DNA from: Chromatiaceae bacterium | GTDB lineage: Bacteria > Pseudomonadota > Gammaproteobacteria > Chromatiales > Chromatiaceae | Direction of reading: 5' to 3' | DNA length: 64,000 bases | Assembly: GCA_024235215.1 (NCBI GenBank) | Contig: JACKMU010000004.1 | Location: 1 to 64,000 of the forward strand | Part shown: positions 44,570-53,368 of the stretch, piece after piece | Numbering within the stretch: the stretch's first letter is position 1 | How the letters are laid out: every line of letters begins with the position of its first letter | Notes under the pieces: generated by a model | Told to the model about the DNA's origin: nothing | Databases searched by the model: none | What the model saw: the letters and a program-made list of their open reading frames with translations, nothing else | Made by a program: the position numbers and the translations under genes

Positions 44570-45586
44570 ATGCCATCCTATCGCACCACAACCCCGTTCC
44601 GTTATCCAGCCGTCCGAATGCGCCGCATGCGCAGCAACGACTTCTCCCGCCGTCTGATGCGTGAACAAACACTCACGCCAGATGACCTCATCTATCCGGT
44701 GTTCGTACTCGAGGGGAGTAATCAGCGGGAGCCGATAGCCTCGATGCCGGGCGTCGATCGATTGAGCATCGACCTGCTGGTCGAAGAGGCACGTGAAGTC
44801 AGTGCACTCGGGATTCCCGCAATGGCACTCTTTCCGGTGACCCCGGCAAGCGCAAAATCATCCGATGCGGCCGAAGCATACAACCCGGATGGACTGGCGC
44901 AACGTGCGGTGCGTGCGTTGAAAACAGCGGTGCCGGAACTGGGCGTGATCACGGACGTGGCGCTGGACCCCTTCACCACTCACGGCCAGGATGGGTTGAT
45001 CGACGCCAACGGTTATGTCATCAACGATGAAACCATCGAGGTGTTGGTGAGGCAGGCGCTCTCTCACGCCAGCGCGGGTGCCGACGTAGTCGCTCCCTCG
45101 GATATGATGGATGGAAGAATCGGCGCGATCCGCGCAGGGCTGGAGGCGGCTGGCCACCGCAACACCCGAATCCTTGCCTACTCTGCCAAGTACGCCTCGA
45201 GCTTTTACGGCCCATTCCGCGACGCGGTCGGCTCGGCTGCCAATCTGGGTGGGGGCAACAAATACACCTACCAGATGGATCCAGCCAACAGCGATGAAGC
45301 ACTGCGCGAAGTGGAGTTGGATCTGTCCGAGGGAGCGGACATGGTCATGGTAAAACCCGGCATGCCCTATCTGGATGTCGTATGGCGGGTAAAACAGCGT
45401 TTCGGAGCACCGACCTTCGTCTATCAGGTGAGCGGTGAATATGCCATGTTGATGGCCGCGGTGCAGCATGGTTGGCTGGATGAGAGAGCGGTGGTAATCG
45501 AGTCCCTGCTCGGTATGAAGCGAGCCGGAGCCGACGGCATTCTCACTTACTTCGCCAAACGCGCAGCCCGCTGGCTGGCGCAATAA
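44570..45586 (+). CDS. hemB: Porphobilinogen synthase (ALA dehydratase)
   Basis: 338 aa. Schiff-base lysines are K207 (YSAKYASSFYGPF) and K262 (MVKPGMPYLDV). The metal site reads VALDPFTTHGQDGL with Asp and no Cys, so it is the Mg-type rather than Zn-type enzyme. It condenses two 5-aminolevulinate molecules. Divergent from the thioredoxin gene. Heme genes hemC, D, X and Y lie 13 kb downstream in the same window. Confidence 0.97.
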   Translation: MPSYRTTTPFRYPAVRMRRMRSNDFSRRLMREQTLTPDDLIYPVFVLEGSNQREPIASMPGVDRLSIDLLVEEAREVSALGIPAMALFPVTPASAKSSDAAEAYNPDGLAQRAVRALKTAVPELGVITDVALDPFTTHGQDGLIDANGYVINDETIEVLVRQALSHASAGADVVAPSDMMDGRIGAIRAGLEAAGHRNTRILAYSAKYASSFYGPFRDAVGSAANLGGGNKYTYQMDPANSDEALREVELDLSEGADMVMVKPGMPYLDVVWRVKQRFGAPTFVYQVSGEYAMLMAAVQHGWLDERAVVIESLLGMKRAGADGILTYFAKRAARWLAQ

Positions 45587-45612
45587 AGGCGAATGATTGG
45601 TAAATAACAAAG

Positions 45613-46434
45613 ATGATGCTGGCACGCTATGCGGTCATCGGTAATCCCATCGAACACAGCAAATCCCCGCTGATTCACACAGCTTTTGCCCGGCAGACCG
45701 GAGAGCAGCTTAGCTACACCAGGATACTCGGCGATCCCTTGCGCTTCGAACAGCAGGTAAGCAGCTTCTTTCAACAGGATGGACAAGGTCTCAATGTCAC
45801 CGTTCCGTTCAAGGAGCGCGCCTGGCGACTAGCCGACTCGCTGGGTGAGTCGGCACGCAGCGCGCAGGCAGTCAATACCCTGCTGGCGATGCCGGACGGA
45901 TCGCTGCACGGTGAAAATACCGACGGCGTCGGGTTGGTGCGCGACCTGACCATCAACCACAATCGTCGGCTCGGTGGCAGTCGCATACTGCTGCTGGGTG
46001 CTGGCGGCGCGGCCAAAGGGGTGGCCGGCCCTCTGTTGGCACAGGCACCGGCACTGTTGCTGCTGGCCAATCGCACTGCCAGCAAAGCGCAGCAGTTGGC
46101 GCAACGGCTGGATCATCCCGGTCGGGTGGAGTGGTGTGGACTTGAGGATCTGGAGGGACGGACATTCGATCTGATCATCAACGCCACCGCAGCCGGCCTG
46201 GACGCTGCGGTGCCAGCCTTACCAGAGGGGATTCTGGAGCCCGGTGGCTGGGTTTACGATCTGATGTATGCCAGCCAGCCGACTGCCTTCGTACGTTGGG
46301 GTGAGAAACAGCAAGCGGGGCAATGCCTGGATGGGCTAGGCATGCTGGTGGAGCAGGCCGCCGAATCTTTTTTCCTCTGGCGTGGTGTAAGACCGGATAC
46401 CGCGCCGGTTATCGCGATGCTCTCCGGCGGTTGA
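45613..46434 (+). CDS. aroE: Shikimate dehydrogenase
   Basis: 273 aa. Shikimate-binding segment GNPIEHSKSPLIH, catalytic K67 (NVTVPFKE) and D104 (ENTDGVGL), then a NADP Rossmann motif (LLLGAGGAAKGVAGPLL) with NRTASKAQQLAQRL. It reduces 3-dehydroshikimate with NADPH in aromatic amino acid synthesis. 26 bp after hemB; probably in the same transcript. Confidence 0.97.
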   Translation: MMLARYAVIGNPIEHSKSPLIHTAFARQTGEQLSYTRILGDPLRFEQQVSSFFQQDGQGLNVTVPFKERAWRLADSLGESARSAQAVNTLLAMPDGSLHGENTDGVGLVRDLTINHNRRLGGSRILLLGAGGAAKGVAGPLLAQAPALLLLANRTASKAQQLAQRLDHPGRVEWCGLEDLEGRTFDLIINATAAGLDAAVPALPEGILEPGGWVYDLMYASQPTAFVRWGEKQQAGQCLDGLGMLVEQAAESFFLWRGVRPDTAPVIAMLSGG

Positions 46435-46456
46435 GCCAGCAACAAAGCATTCAGTT

Positions 46457-46524
46457 CCCGGTAAACCATCAGGTTAAACGACCGATATGGGTAGTGGGCG
46501 GTTGACGGAAAACAGTTTACCGGG
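46457..46524. repeat. 10-bp perfect inverted repeat with GGTAAAC motifs, upstream of lemA
   Basis: CCCGGTAAAC (46457-46466) and GTTTACCGGG (46515-46524) flank 48 nt, and a related GGTTAAAC lies between them. A further GGTAAAC copy occurs at 47200-47206 upstream of the GIDE-domain gene. The arrangement suggests paired operator sites controlling lemA and its partner, or a large hairpin after aroE. Confidence 0.5.
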
Positions 46525-46577
46525 TTAACCGTTGCAACCACCAGCTGAGGTCCGTTGACAAAATTCGGAGGGGGGAG

Positions 46578-47147
46578 ATGGAGATCGTGCTAATCGTGCT
46601 CGGCATGCTCGTGGCTGTGCTGATCTACGCCATGGTCATCTACAACAGTCTGGTCACCCTGAAACATGGGATCTCCAGAGCCTGGGCCAATATCGACGTG
46701 CTACTGAAGCAACGGCACGATGAGTTGCCGAAACTGGTTGAGACCTGCAAGCGCTATATGCGCTTTGAGCAGGAGACACTGGAACGAGTGATGCGTGCAC
46801 GCGCCGCAGTTGCCAGCGCCGGCGCCAAGGGAGATATCGGAGCGCTGGGCAATGCAGAGAACCAGCTGCGTCTGGGGCTGGGCAACCTGTTCGCAGTGGC
46901 CGAAGCCTATCCTGAACTCAAGGCCAATGAAACCTTCCGCCATCTGCGCGAACGCATCACCGAACTGGAGGAGAGTATCGCCCACCGCCGCGAGTTCTAT
47001 AACGAGAGCGTAAACCTGAACAACGTGCGCATCGATCAGTTTCCCGATCTGATCCTGGCACGCTTATTCGGCTTCAGACCGGGTGCACTGCTGGAGTTTT
47101 CCGCTAGCGAGATCAGCGATCCGAACCTGAAACAGCTCTTTGAATAG
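46578..47147 (+). CDS. LemA family protein
   Basis: 189 aa. An N-terminal transmembrane helix (residues 3-24) precedes the LemA core: YNSLVTLKHGISRAWANIDVLLKQRHDELPKLVE, AENQLRLGLGNLFAVAEAYPELKAN and a C-terminal DQFPDLILARLFGF. LemA proteins are helical and anchored with the bulk outside or in the periplasm; function is unknown. A strong GGAGGGGGG ribosome-binding site precedes the ATG. Paired with the GIDE-domain membrane protein downstream. Confidence 0.94.
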   Translation: MEIVLIVLGMLVAVLIYAMVIYNSLVTLKHGISRAWANIDVLLKQRHDELPKLVETCKRYMRFEQETLERVMRARAAVASAGAKGDIGALGNAENQLRLGLGNLFAVAEAYPELKANETFRHLRERITELEESIAHRREFYNESVNLNNVRIDQFPDLILARLFGFRPGALLEFSASEISDPNLKQLFE

Positions 47148-47176
47148 ACCTCGGCAAGGTATCTCGCCAGCCATTG

Positions 47177-47220
47177 CAGAGAGTGCAGATAAACAGCCAG
47201 GTAAACCCGGTGGCTCTCTG
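47177..47220. repeat. Inverted repeat with GGTAAAC in the loop, upstream of the GIDE gene
   Basis: CAGAGAG (47177-47183) and CTCTCTG (47214-47220) pair perfectly. The inner region holds a CCA/TGG pairing and GGTAAACCCGG (47200-47210). The GGTAAAC word also occurs in the repeat upstream of lemA. Might be an operator or a processing hairpin between the two genes. Confidence 0.4.
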
Positions 47221-47321
47221 ACTGGTCGCAGATCGATCTGGACGTACTGATCGGCGGATGCCCGATGCGTCCGGAAGCTCTGATCAAAAACAGCCGCCTC
47301 CTAAGAGATAACCCTATCGCC

Positions 47322-48275
47322 ATGCACTTCAGCGAACCGTTCCTGCATCTCTCCAGTGTGGAGTTCTGGACTCTTCTGACCCTGGCCTGTGCCGGCGCAC
47401 TCGCTGCACTCTATTTCGCGTTTCACTATATCGCTCTGGCACGGCTGATCGAGGATACGCCCACCTCCAAAATCGAGTTCGCCCAACAGGGCTACGTGGA
47501 GTTGAGCGGCAACGTCAGCGCACTGCCCGGCGAGGTGCCCCTGCTCGCTCCGCTCAGCACCATGGAGTGCTGCTGGTTTCACTACAAGATCGAAAAAAGG
47601 GCCAGTAAGAGCTGGCGGATGGTGGAGCAGCAGCGCAGCAGCCGACCGTTTCTGATCGAAGATGAGAGCGGCGTCTGTCTGGTCGATCCGCAAGGGGCGC
47701 GGGTCACCACCCGGGAGCACGATGTCTGGTACGGCAATGCGCGCCACCCGGGTCTGCTGCAGCCGACCGCTAGCAGCACGGCAATAGGGCGCTGGAACAC
47801 GATTCTGCGCCGGGATACCGGTATCGGCAACGACTACCGCTACAGCGAGGAGCGCATCTCTCTGCAGTGCACAATCTACGCAATCGGCAACTTCAGCACG
47901 CTGGATGATCTCGACCACCGGAGCAACCGGGAACAGAGCACCCGCGGTCTGCTGCGCCGCTGGAAGCAGGAGCAGCCCAGACTGCTGGCACGCTTTGACC
48001 GCGACCGCAACGGTCTCATCGATCAGGAGGAGTGGCAGCAGGCGCGTTTGGCAGCAGCGTCCGAAGCTGACGCCGAGTATGCCAGGGAGCGAGCCGGCAA
48101 ACCATCCCACCGCCTCGCCGATAGCTCCAGCTCCGGCCGGCCCTACCTGATCTCGACGCTGCCACAGTTTTCCCTGGCCAGGCGATTTAAACTGATTTCG
48201 CTGGCAGCATTCACCATCCTCTTCATCTGCGCCGGAATTGCCATCTGGATGTCCAGCGTCCGCTTCGGTGCCTGA
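47322..48275 (+). CDS. Membrane protein with GIDE-like domain and EF-hand
   Basis: 317 aa. N-terminal transmembrane segment (residues 16-40), then a GIDE-like domain (RLIEDTPTSKIEFAQQGYVELSG; ECCWFHYKIEKR; PFLIEDESGVCLVDPQGARV), the fold found N-terminal to RING in mitochondrial MUL1/MULAN. An EF-hand loop D226-E237 (DRDRNGLIDQEE) follows in an EF-hand-like helix context, then a C-terminal transmembrane helix (about 285-312). No RING is present. The ATG at 47322 is chosen over 47265 because it starts at the membrane anchor. Function unknown; pairs with LemA. Confidence 0.8.
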   Translation: MHFSEPFLHLSSVEFWTLLTLACAGALAALYFAFHYIALARLIEDTPTSKIEFAQQGYVELSGNVSALPGEVPLLAPLSTMECCWFHYKIEKRASKSWRMVEQQRSSRPFLIEDESGVCLVDPQGARVTTREHDVWYGNARHPGLLQPTASSTAIGRWNTILRRDTGIGNDYRYSEERISLQCTIYAIGNFSTLDDLDHRSNREQSTRGLLRRWKQEQPRLLARFDRDRNGLIDQEEWQQARLAAASEADAEYARERAGKPSHRLADSSSSGRPYLISTLPQFSLARRFKLISLAAFTILFICAGIAIWMSSVRFGA

Positions 48276-48343
48276 CTGTCTGCTTCCTTCGAATCGTGTC
48301 AAAATAGTTAACTTGGCATGCTCTGAAGGAGGGCGCAAACCCG

Positions 48344-50386
48344 ATGAACAACCCGTTGCTAGACCTGAAAGGGCTGCCCCCCTTCTCGCGGATAAAACCG
48401 GAACACGCGGAAGAGGCCATCGACCATCTGCTCAAGATCGGCAGGGAACAGACGGAGCGAGTGCTCGCAATGGCAGCACCGTTCACCTGGAGCAATCTGA
48501 TCACCCCACTGGAACGACTGGACGACCGGCTGGGGCGGGCCTGGTCGCCAATCAGTCATATGAATTCGGTGGTCAATAGTGATGAGTTGCGCCAGGCTTA
48601 CAACGCCTGTCTGCCGAAGCTTAGCGAATACGCCAGTGAGATGGGTCAGAATGTCGCGCTGTTCAATGCCTACCAAGCAGTCGCGGGAGGGGACGAAAAG
48701 CTCGATACCGCGCAGCGTAAGCTGTTGGAAAACGCGTTGCGCGATTTTCGGCTCTCCGGAGTGGATCTGCCGGCGGACAAAAAGCACCGCTTCAAAGAGA
48801 TCAGTCAACAGCTGTCACAACTCGCCAGCAAGTTTGAGGAGAATCTGCTTGACGCCACCAACGCCTGGCACAAGCTGATCACCGATCGGGCGATGTTGTC
48901 CGGCCTGCCCGAGTCGGTGCTCGATCTGGCACGTCAGACTGCACAACAACGCGGTGAGGACGAGGGTTGGTTGCTGACCCTGGAGTTTCCCTCGTATTAC
49001 CCGGTGATGACCTACGCCGACAACCGCGAACTACGCCGGGAGCTCTATACCGCTTACGCCACCCGTGCGTCCGACCAGGGGCCAAACGCGGGAGAGTGGG
49101 ACAACGGAGACATTATCGAACAGATTCTGCGGCTGCGTCACGAGCAGGCTCAGCTGATCGGTTTCGGCAACTACGCCGAGTGTTCTCTGGCCAGGAAGAT
49201 GGCTGAGTCCAGTGCACAGGTGATGCATTTTCTCAATGATCTGGCACAGAAATCGCGCCCGCAGGCAGAGGCGGAACTGGCAGAGTTGCGCAGTTTCGCA
49301 GCCGACCGCTACCAGGTGACCGACTTGCAGGCGTGGGACATCGGCTACTATTCAGAGAAACTGCGCCAGCAGCGCTACGACATTACCCAGGAGGAGTTGA
49401 AACCCTACTTCCCGGAAAGCCGGGTACTGGCGGGAATGTTCGCGGTGGTCAACCGACTATACGGCATCCGCATAGACGAAGTGGAAGGAGTCGACTGCTG
49501 GCATCCGGACGTCCGCTTTTTCGAGATTCGCGACCGTCAGGGATCGCTGCGTGGGCAGTTCTACCTCGATCTCTACGCACGCCCCAAGAAGCGCGGCGGC
49601 GCTTGGATGGATGGCTGCATCGACCGCATGTTCAACGACGCCTGCGATCAACTCCCGGTCGCCTACCTGACCTGCAACTTTTCACCCCCGATCGGGCAGA
49701 AGCCTGCGCTCTTCACGCATGAAGAGGTACAGACGCTGTTCCACGAATTTGGCCACGGACTGCACCATCTGCTCACCCGAGTGGACTACCCGGGGGTAGC
49801 TGGCATCAACGGGGTGGCCTGGGACGCGGTGGAATTGCCCAGCCAATTCATGGAGAACTGGTGTTGGGAACGTGAGGCGCTGGATCTGATCTCCGGCCAT
49901 GTCGACAGCGGAGAGCCGATTCCGGAACAGCTGTATCATAAAATGCGTGCGGCGAAGAATTTTCAATCGGGCATGCAGATGGTCAGACAGCTGGAGTTCA
50001 GTCTGTTCGATTTCCGGATCCATCAGGAGTACGATCCCGACCTCGGGGGCCGGGTGTACGAAATTCTGCAGCAGGTGCGCGCACGGGTGGCGGTGGTGCA
50101 GCCGCCCACCTTCAACCGCTTTGCCCACGGCTTCTCACATATCTTTGCCGGCGGCTATGCAGCCGGATACTTCAGCTACAAATGGGCCGAAGTACTCTCG
50201 GCGGACGCTTTTTCACTATTCGAGGAGCGCGGCATATTCGATGCCGATACCGGCACCGCTTTCCTGCAGAACATTCTGGAACAGGGCGGATCCAAGGATG
50301 CAATGGAGCTGTTTCAGGCATTCCGCGGGCGCGAACCGAACATTGATGCACTGTTGCGCCACTCCGGGATCATGGCCGTGAACTGA
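48344..50386 (+). CDS. prlC: Oligopeptidase A (M3 family zinc peptidase)
   Basis: 680 aa, typical length. The zinc site HEFGHGLHH has H467, E468 and H471, followed by the downstream Glu helix (VELPSQFMENWCWE). The N-terminal helical region (HAEEAIDHLLKIGREQTERVLAM) and NFSPPIGQKPALFTHEEVQTLFHE match oligopeptidase A. It degrades cytosolic peptides and cleaved signal peptides. AAGGAGGG precedes the start. Confidence 0.96.
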   Translation: MNNPLLDLKGLPPFSRIKPEHAEEAIDHLLKIGREQTERVLAMAAPFTWSNLITPLERLDDRLGRAWSPISHMNSVVNSDELRQAYNACLPKLSEYASEMGQNVALFNAYQAVAGGDEKLDTAQRKLLENALRDFRLSGVDLPADKKHRFKEISQQLSQLASKFEENLLDATNAWHKLITDRAMLSGLPESVLDLARQTAQQRGEDEGWLLTLEFPSYYPVMTYADNRELRRELYTAYATRASDQGPNAGEWDNGDIIEQILRLRHEQAQLIGFGNYAECSLARKMAESSAQVMHFLNDLAQKSRPQAEAELAELRSFAADRYQVTDLQAWDIGYYSEKLRQQRYDITQEELKPYFPESRVLAGMFAVVNRLYGIRIDEVEGVDCWHPDVRFFEIRDRQGSLRGQFYLDLYARPKKRGGAWMDGCIDRMFNDACDQLPVAYLTCNFSPPIGQKPALFTHEEVQTLFHEFGHGLHHLLTRVDYPGVAGINGVAWDAVELPSQFMENWCWEREALDLISGHVDSGEPIPEQLYHKMRAAKNFQSGMQMVRQLEFSLFDFRIHQEYDPDLGGRVYEILQQVRARVAVVQPPTFNRFAHGFSHIFAGGYAAGYFSYKWAEVLSADAFSLFEERGIFDADTGTAFLQNILEQGGSKDAMELFQAFRGREPNIDALLRHSGIMAVN

Positions 50387-50391
50387 ATCGG

Positions 50392-51102
50392 ATGTCAGCA
50401 CGATCACTGCTTATTGGTGCCCTGCTGTTGGTCAGTCAGAACTGCAGTTCGGCCTATATCACTGACCGCCTGCTGGCCGGCTTCTACCTCTCCCCTGATT
50501 TGACCACCGACCCGGTGCGGGCATTGCCCAACGGCACGCCGATGGAGGTACTCGCAGAGAGGGGAAACTTCGCTCAAGTACGCCTGGGAGACAACAGCGA
50601 GGGGTGGGTGGAGACCCGCTATATCACTCAGGAGACTCCGACCAAAACACTGCTGCTGGAACTGCAGGCCAAGTATGCACGACTGAAACGTCAAGTTGAC
50701 AGCGCCAAAGAGGCAACGGGCAGCGATCCATCGCAAACCCTCTCTATTCCATCGGAGATGCCAACCAGCGATTCATCTGTAGCGGCCCAGCAGCGCATCC
50801 GCGAACTGGAGAACCTGGTTGCAACACTGCAACAAGTGACTGACGGGTCGGATGGGGCTAGCGAAGCGCGGCAGCACAATGCTCTATCATCAGCGCATTT
50901 GGTGCAGGCCAGCACGCACCTCTCCTCCGAACCTGAGAAACCTGCTGCCGAACCTGACCGGGGAAGCACACCAATCTGGCTGTTTCCATTGCTGTTGTTC
51001 GGAATGTTGCTCGGTTTCGTCGCGGGTATCGCTTATAAAAACTACCGCATCGCCCGCCGTATCGGACTATCCAGTCCGGGAGATCACGACACCGACCCTT
51101 GA
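50392..51102 (+). CDS. TIGR04211-type exported SH3-domain protein
   Basis: 236 aa. An N-terminal signal peptide is followed by a bacterial SH3 domain (residues about 20-85; YITDRLLAGFYLSPD, LPNGTPMEVLAERGNFAQVRLGDNSEGWVETRYIT). A coiled coil comes next (LLLELQAKYARLKRQV; RIRELENLVATLQQV), then a C-terminal transmembrane helix (WLFPLLLFGMLLGFVAGIAYKNY). This matches the TIGR04211 family of unknown function. 5 bp after the prlC stop; probably co-transcribed. Confidence 0.88.
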   Translation: MSARSLLIGALLLVSQNCSSAYITDRLLAGFYLSPDLTTDPVRALPNGTPMEVLAERGNFAQVRLGDNSEGWVETRYITQETPTKTLLLELQAKYARLKRQVDSAKEATGSDPSQTLSIPSEMPTSDSSVAAQQRIRELENLVATLQQVTDGSDGASEARQHNALSSAHLVQASTHLSSEPEKPAAEPDRGSTPIWLFPLLLFGMLLGFVAGIAYKNYRIARRIGLSSPGDHDTDP

Positions 51103-51129
51103 ACGGCTTACTTCATGGCCGATCCTCTT

Positions 51130-51135
51130 TATAAT
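51130..51135 (+). promoter_or_regulatory. Perfect -10 box (TATAAT) before ubiD
   Basis: TATAAT at 51130-51135, 35 bp before the ubiD ATG, matches the consensus exactly, with no good -35 at 16-18 bp. The start point would be near 51142. Could be a sigma-70 promoter relying on an activator, or chance in a 68-bp gap. Confidence 0.35.
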
Positions 51136-51170
51136 CGTGGCACCGGGATACTCCGGAAGAGGCGCTTCAG

Positions 51171-52640
51171 ATGCATTACAAAGACCTGCGAGATTTTATC
51201 GCACAACTCGAATCCCTTGGGGAGTTGAAACGCATCGCTGTCGAAGTCGATCCCAACCTGGAGATCACCGAAATATGTGACCGCACGCTGCGCAAACAGG
51301 GACCGGCACTGCTGTTCGAAAAGGTGAAGGGGTCAGAGTTTCCGGTCCTCGGCAATCTCTTCGGTACCCCAAGACGAGTGGCTCTGGGTATGGGCGAGGA
51401 GTCACTGGAGGCACTGCGCCATGTAGGGGAACTGCTGGCAACGCTGAAAGAGCCGGAACCACCGCAAGGCGTCAAGGATGCCTGGAGTAAACTACCGCTC
51501 TACCGCAAAGTACTGGACATGGCACCCAAAGAGATCAAACACCCCACCTGTCAGGAGGTAGTGATCGAAACGGGGGCGGTAGACCTTGCCCGCCTGCCGA
51601 TCCAGACCTGCTGGCCGGGCGACGCTGGACCGCTGATCACCTGGGGACTGGTGGTCACCCGCGGACCGAATAAACGGCGTCAGAATCTCGGCATCTACCG
51701 GATGCAGCTGATCGCAGATAACCGCGTTATCATGCGCTGGCTAGCCCACCGCGGAGGCGCCCTCGATTTTCGTGACTGGCAACTGGCCTATCCGGGAACA
51801 CCGTTTCCAATCGCCGTGGCACTGGGAGCGGATCCGGCGACCACATTGGCAGCAGTGACGCCGGTACCGGACAGTCTCTCCGAATATGCTTTTGCCGGTC
51901 TGCTGCGGGGCAGTCGCAGCGAAATTGCCCGCTGCCGTTTGAGTGAATTGCAGATTCCCGCATCGGCGGAATTCGTACTGGAAGGACACATCTACCCTGA
52001 TGATAACGCTCCTGAAGGCCCGTTCGGTGACCATACCGGCTATTACAACGAAGTCGAGCATTTCCCGGTCTTCACCGTCGAGCAGATCACCCATCGCCAG
52101 CGCCCGATCTACCACAGCACCTATACCGGACGACCGCCGGACGAACCGGCGATCCTCGGGGTGGCGCTGAATGAGGTTTTCATTCCGATACTGCAGAAGC
52201 AGTTTCCCGAGATCGTCGATTTCTACCTTCCGCCTGAGGGGTGCTCCTACCGCATGGCGGTGATCTCGATGAAGAAACAGTACCCCGGCCACGCCAAACG
52301 GGTGATGCTTGGCATCTGGTCCTTTCTGCGCCAGTTTATGTATACCAAGTTCGTGGTCGTCACCGATGACGACGTTAACGTGCGCAGCTGGCAGGATGTG
52401 ATCTGGGCAATGACCACGCGCATGGATCCGGCGAGGGACACCACAGTGATCGAAAACACCCCCATCGATTACCTCGACTTCGCCTCTCCGGTATCCGGGC
52501 TCGGCTCCAAAATCGGTTTCGATGCGACCAATAAATGGCCTGGGGAGACCAGTCGTGCGTGGGGCAAGCCAATCTCGATGAGTGCGCAGGTAAAGCAGCA
52601 CATCGATTCGATCTGGGAGAGTCTGGGTATCTTTGAGTAA
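51171..52640 (+). CDS. ubiD: 4-hydroxy-3-polyprenylbenzoate decarboxylase
   Basis: 489 aa. UbiD signature segments: LRDFIAQLESLGELKRI, the NLFGTPRRVALGMG region, LQIPASAEFVLEGHI and EGPFGDHTGYY with the conserved Glu/Arg network, and CSYRMAVISMKKQYPGHAKRVM. It needs prenylated FMN made by UbiX, which is not in the window. It makes the third step of ubiquinone ring processing. Confidence 0.97.
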   Translation: MHYKDLRDFIAQLESLGELKRIAVEVDPNLEITEICDRTLRKQGPALLFEKVKGSEFPVLGNLFGTPRRVALGMGEESLEALRHVGELLATLKEPEPPQGVKDAWSKLPLYRKVLDMAPKEIKHPTCQEVVIETGAVDLARLPIQTCWPGDAGPLITWGLVVTRGPNKRRQNLGIYRMQLIADNRVIMRWLAHRGGALDFRDWQLAYPGTPFPIAVALGADPATTLAAVTPVPDSLSEYAFAGLLRGSRSEIARCRLSELQIPASAEFVLEGHIYPDDNAPEGPFGDHTGYYNEVEHFPVFTVEQITHRQRPIYHSTYTGRPPDEPAILGVALNEVFIPILQKQFPEIVDFYLPPEGCSYRMAVISMKKQYPGHAKRVMLGIWSFLRQFMYTKFVVVTDDDVNVRSWQDVIWAMTTRMDPARDTTVIENTPIDYLDFASPVSGLGSKIGFDATNKWPGETSRAWGKPISMSAQVKQHIDSIWESLGIFE

Positions 52641-52713
52641 CGGAACAGGCCAGGAGATCGCAGTGACAACAGCTGCCGGACTCTGTCATTGAACCAGGAT
52701 AGGGAGGAACAAA

Positions 52714-53343
52714 ATGCGGACCATCATGCTGATGAATGCCAAAGGTGGCTGCGGCAAGACTACGTTGGCCACCAACATCGCCACTTGGTATGCCGACGAG
52801 GGAGCCAAGGTGGCGCTGGCGGACTTCGACCCCCAAGGCTCAACATTGGACTGGCTGGAGGCACGCAAACAGTACATAGGAATCCCGCTGATCCAGGCGA
52901 TAGATGCCTGCAGTGGACCGGTCAGGTCGGCCCGCGGCACCGAACTTTTGGTGTTGGATGCACCTGCCGGAACACATGGTAAAACGATCACCGAGTTGCT
53001 GCGACGAGTTGACTTTCTGATCGTTCCGGTCCTCCCCTCCGCAATCGATATGCGTGCCTGCAGCCGCTTTATGCAGGAACTGCTGAACAATGGTCGTATC
53101 TCACGCCAACAAACACGAGTGGCAATCGTAGCCAATCGAGTGCGAGAAAACACTCGCATCTACCACCAGCTGGAGGAGTATCTGGGCCATCTGAAGTTTC
53201 CGTTTCTGACCCATCTGCGGGAGAGCCAGAACTACATCCGCTCGGCGGAGAGTGGTCTCGGTCTGTTTGAACTGGCTCCCTCGCTGGTGTGGCAGGACAT
53301 CGAACTCTGGGACCCGATCTTCGACTGGCTCAACGACAAGTAA
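52714..53343 (+). CDS. ParA-family ATPase (orphan)
   Basis: 209 aa. Deviant Walker A K10GGCGKTT, Walker A' DFDPQGSTLDWL, and a Walker B LLVLDAPAGTH. It lacks the N-terminal helix-turn-helix of plasmid ParA and resembles small ParA/MinD-like cargo-positioning proteins. No parB or obvious cargo gene is adjacent; the neighbours are ubiD (74 bp upstream) and a convergent SDR gene. AGGGAGGAAC is a good Shine-Dalgarno. Role is open. Confidence 0.88.
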   Translation: MRTIMLMNAKGGCGKTTLATNIATWYADEGAKVALADFDPQGSTLDWLEARKQYIGIPLIQAIDACSGPVRSARGTELLVLDAPAGTHGKTITELLRRVDFLIVPVLPSAIDMRACSRFMQELLNNGRISRQQTRVAIVANRVRENTRIYHQLEEYLGHLKFPFLTHLRESQNYIRSAESGLGLFELAPSLVWQDIELWDPIFDWLNDK

Positions 53344-53368
53344 TCCAGCGAGGGCACGCAGGACAGCG

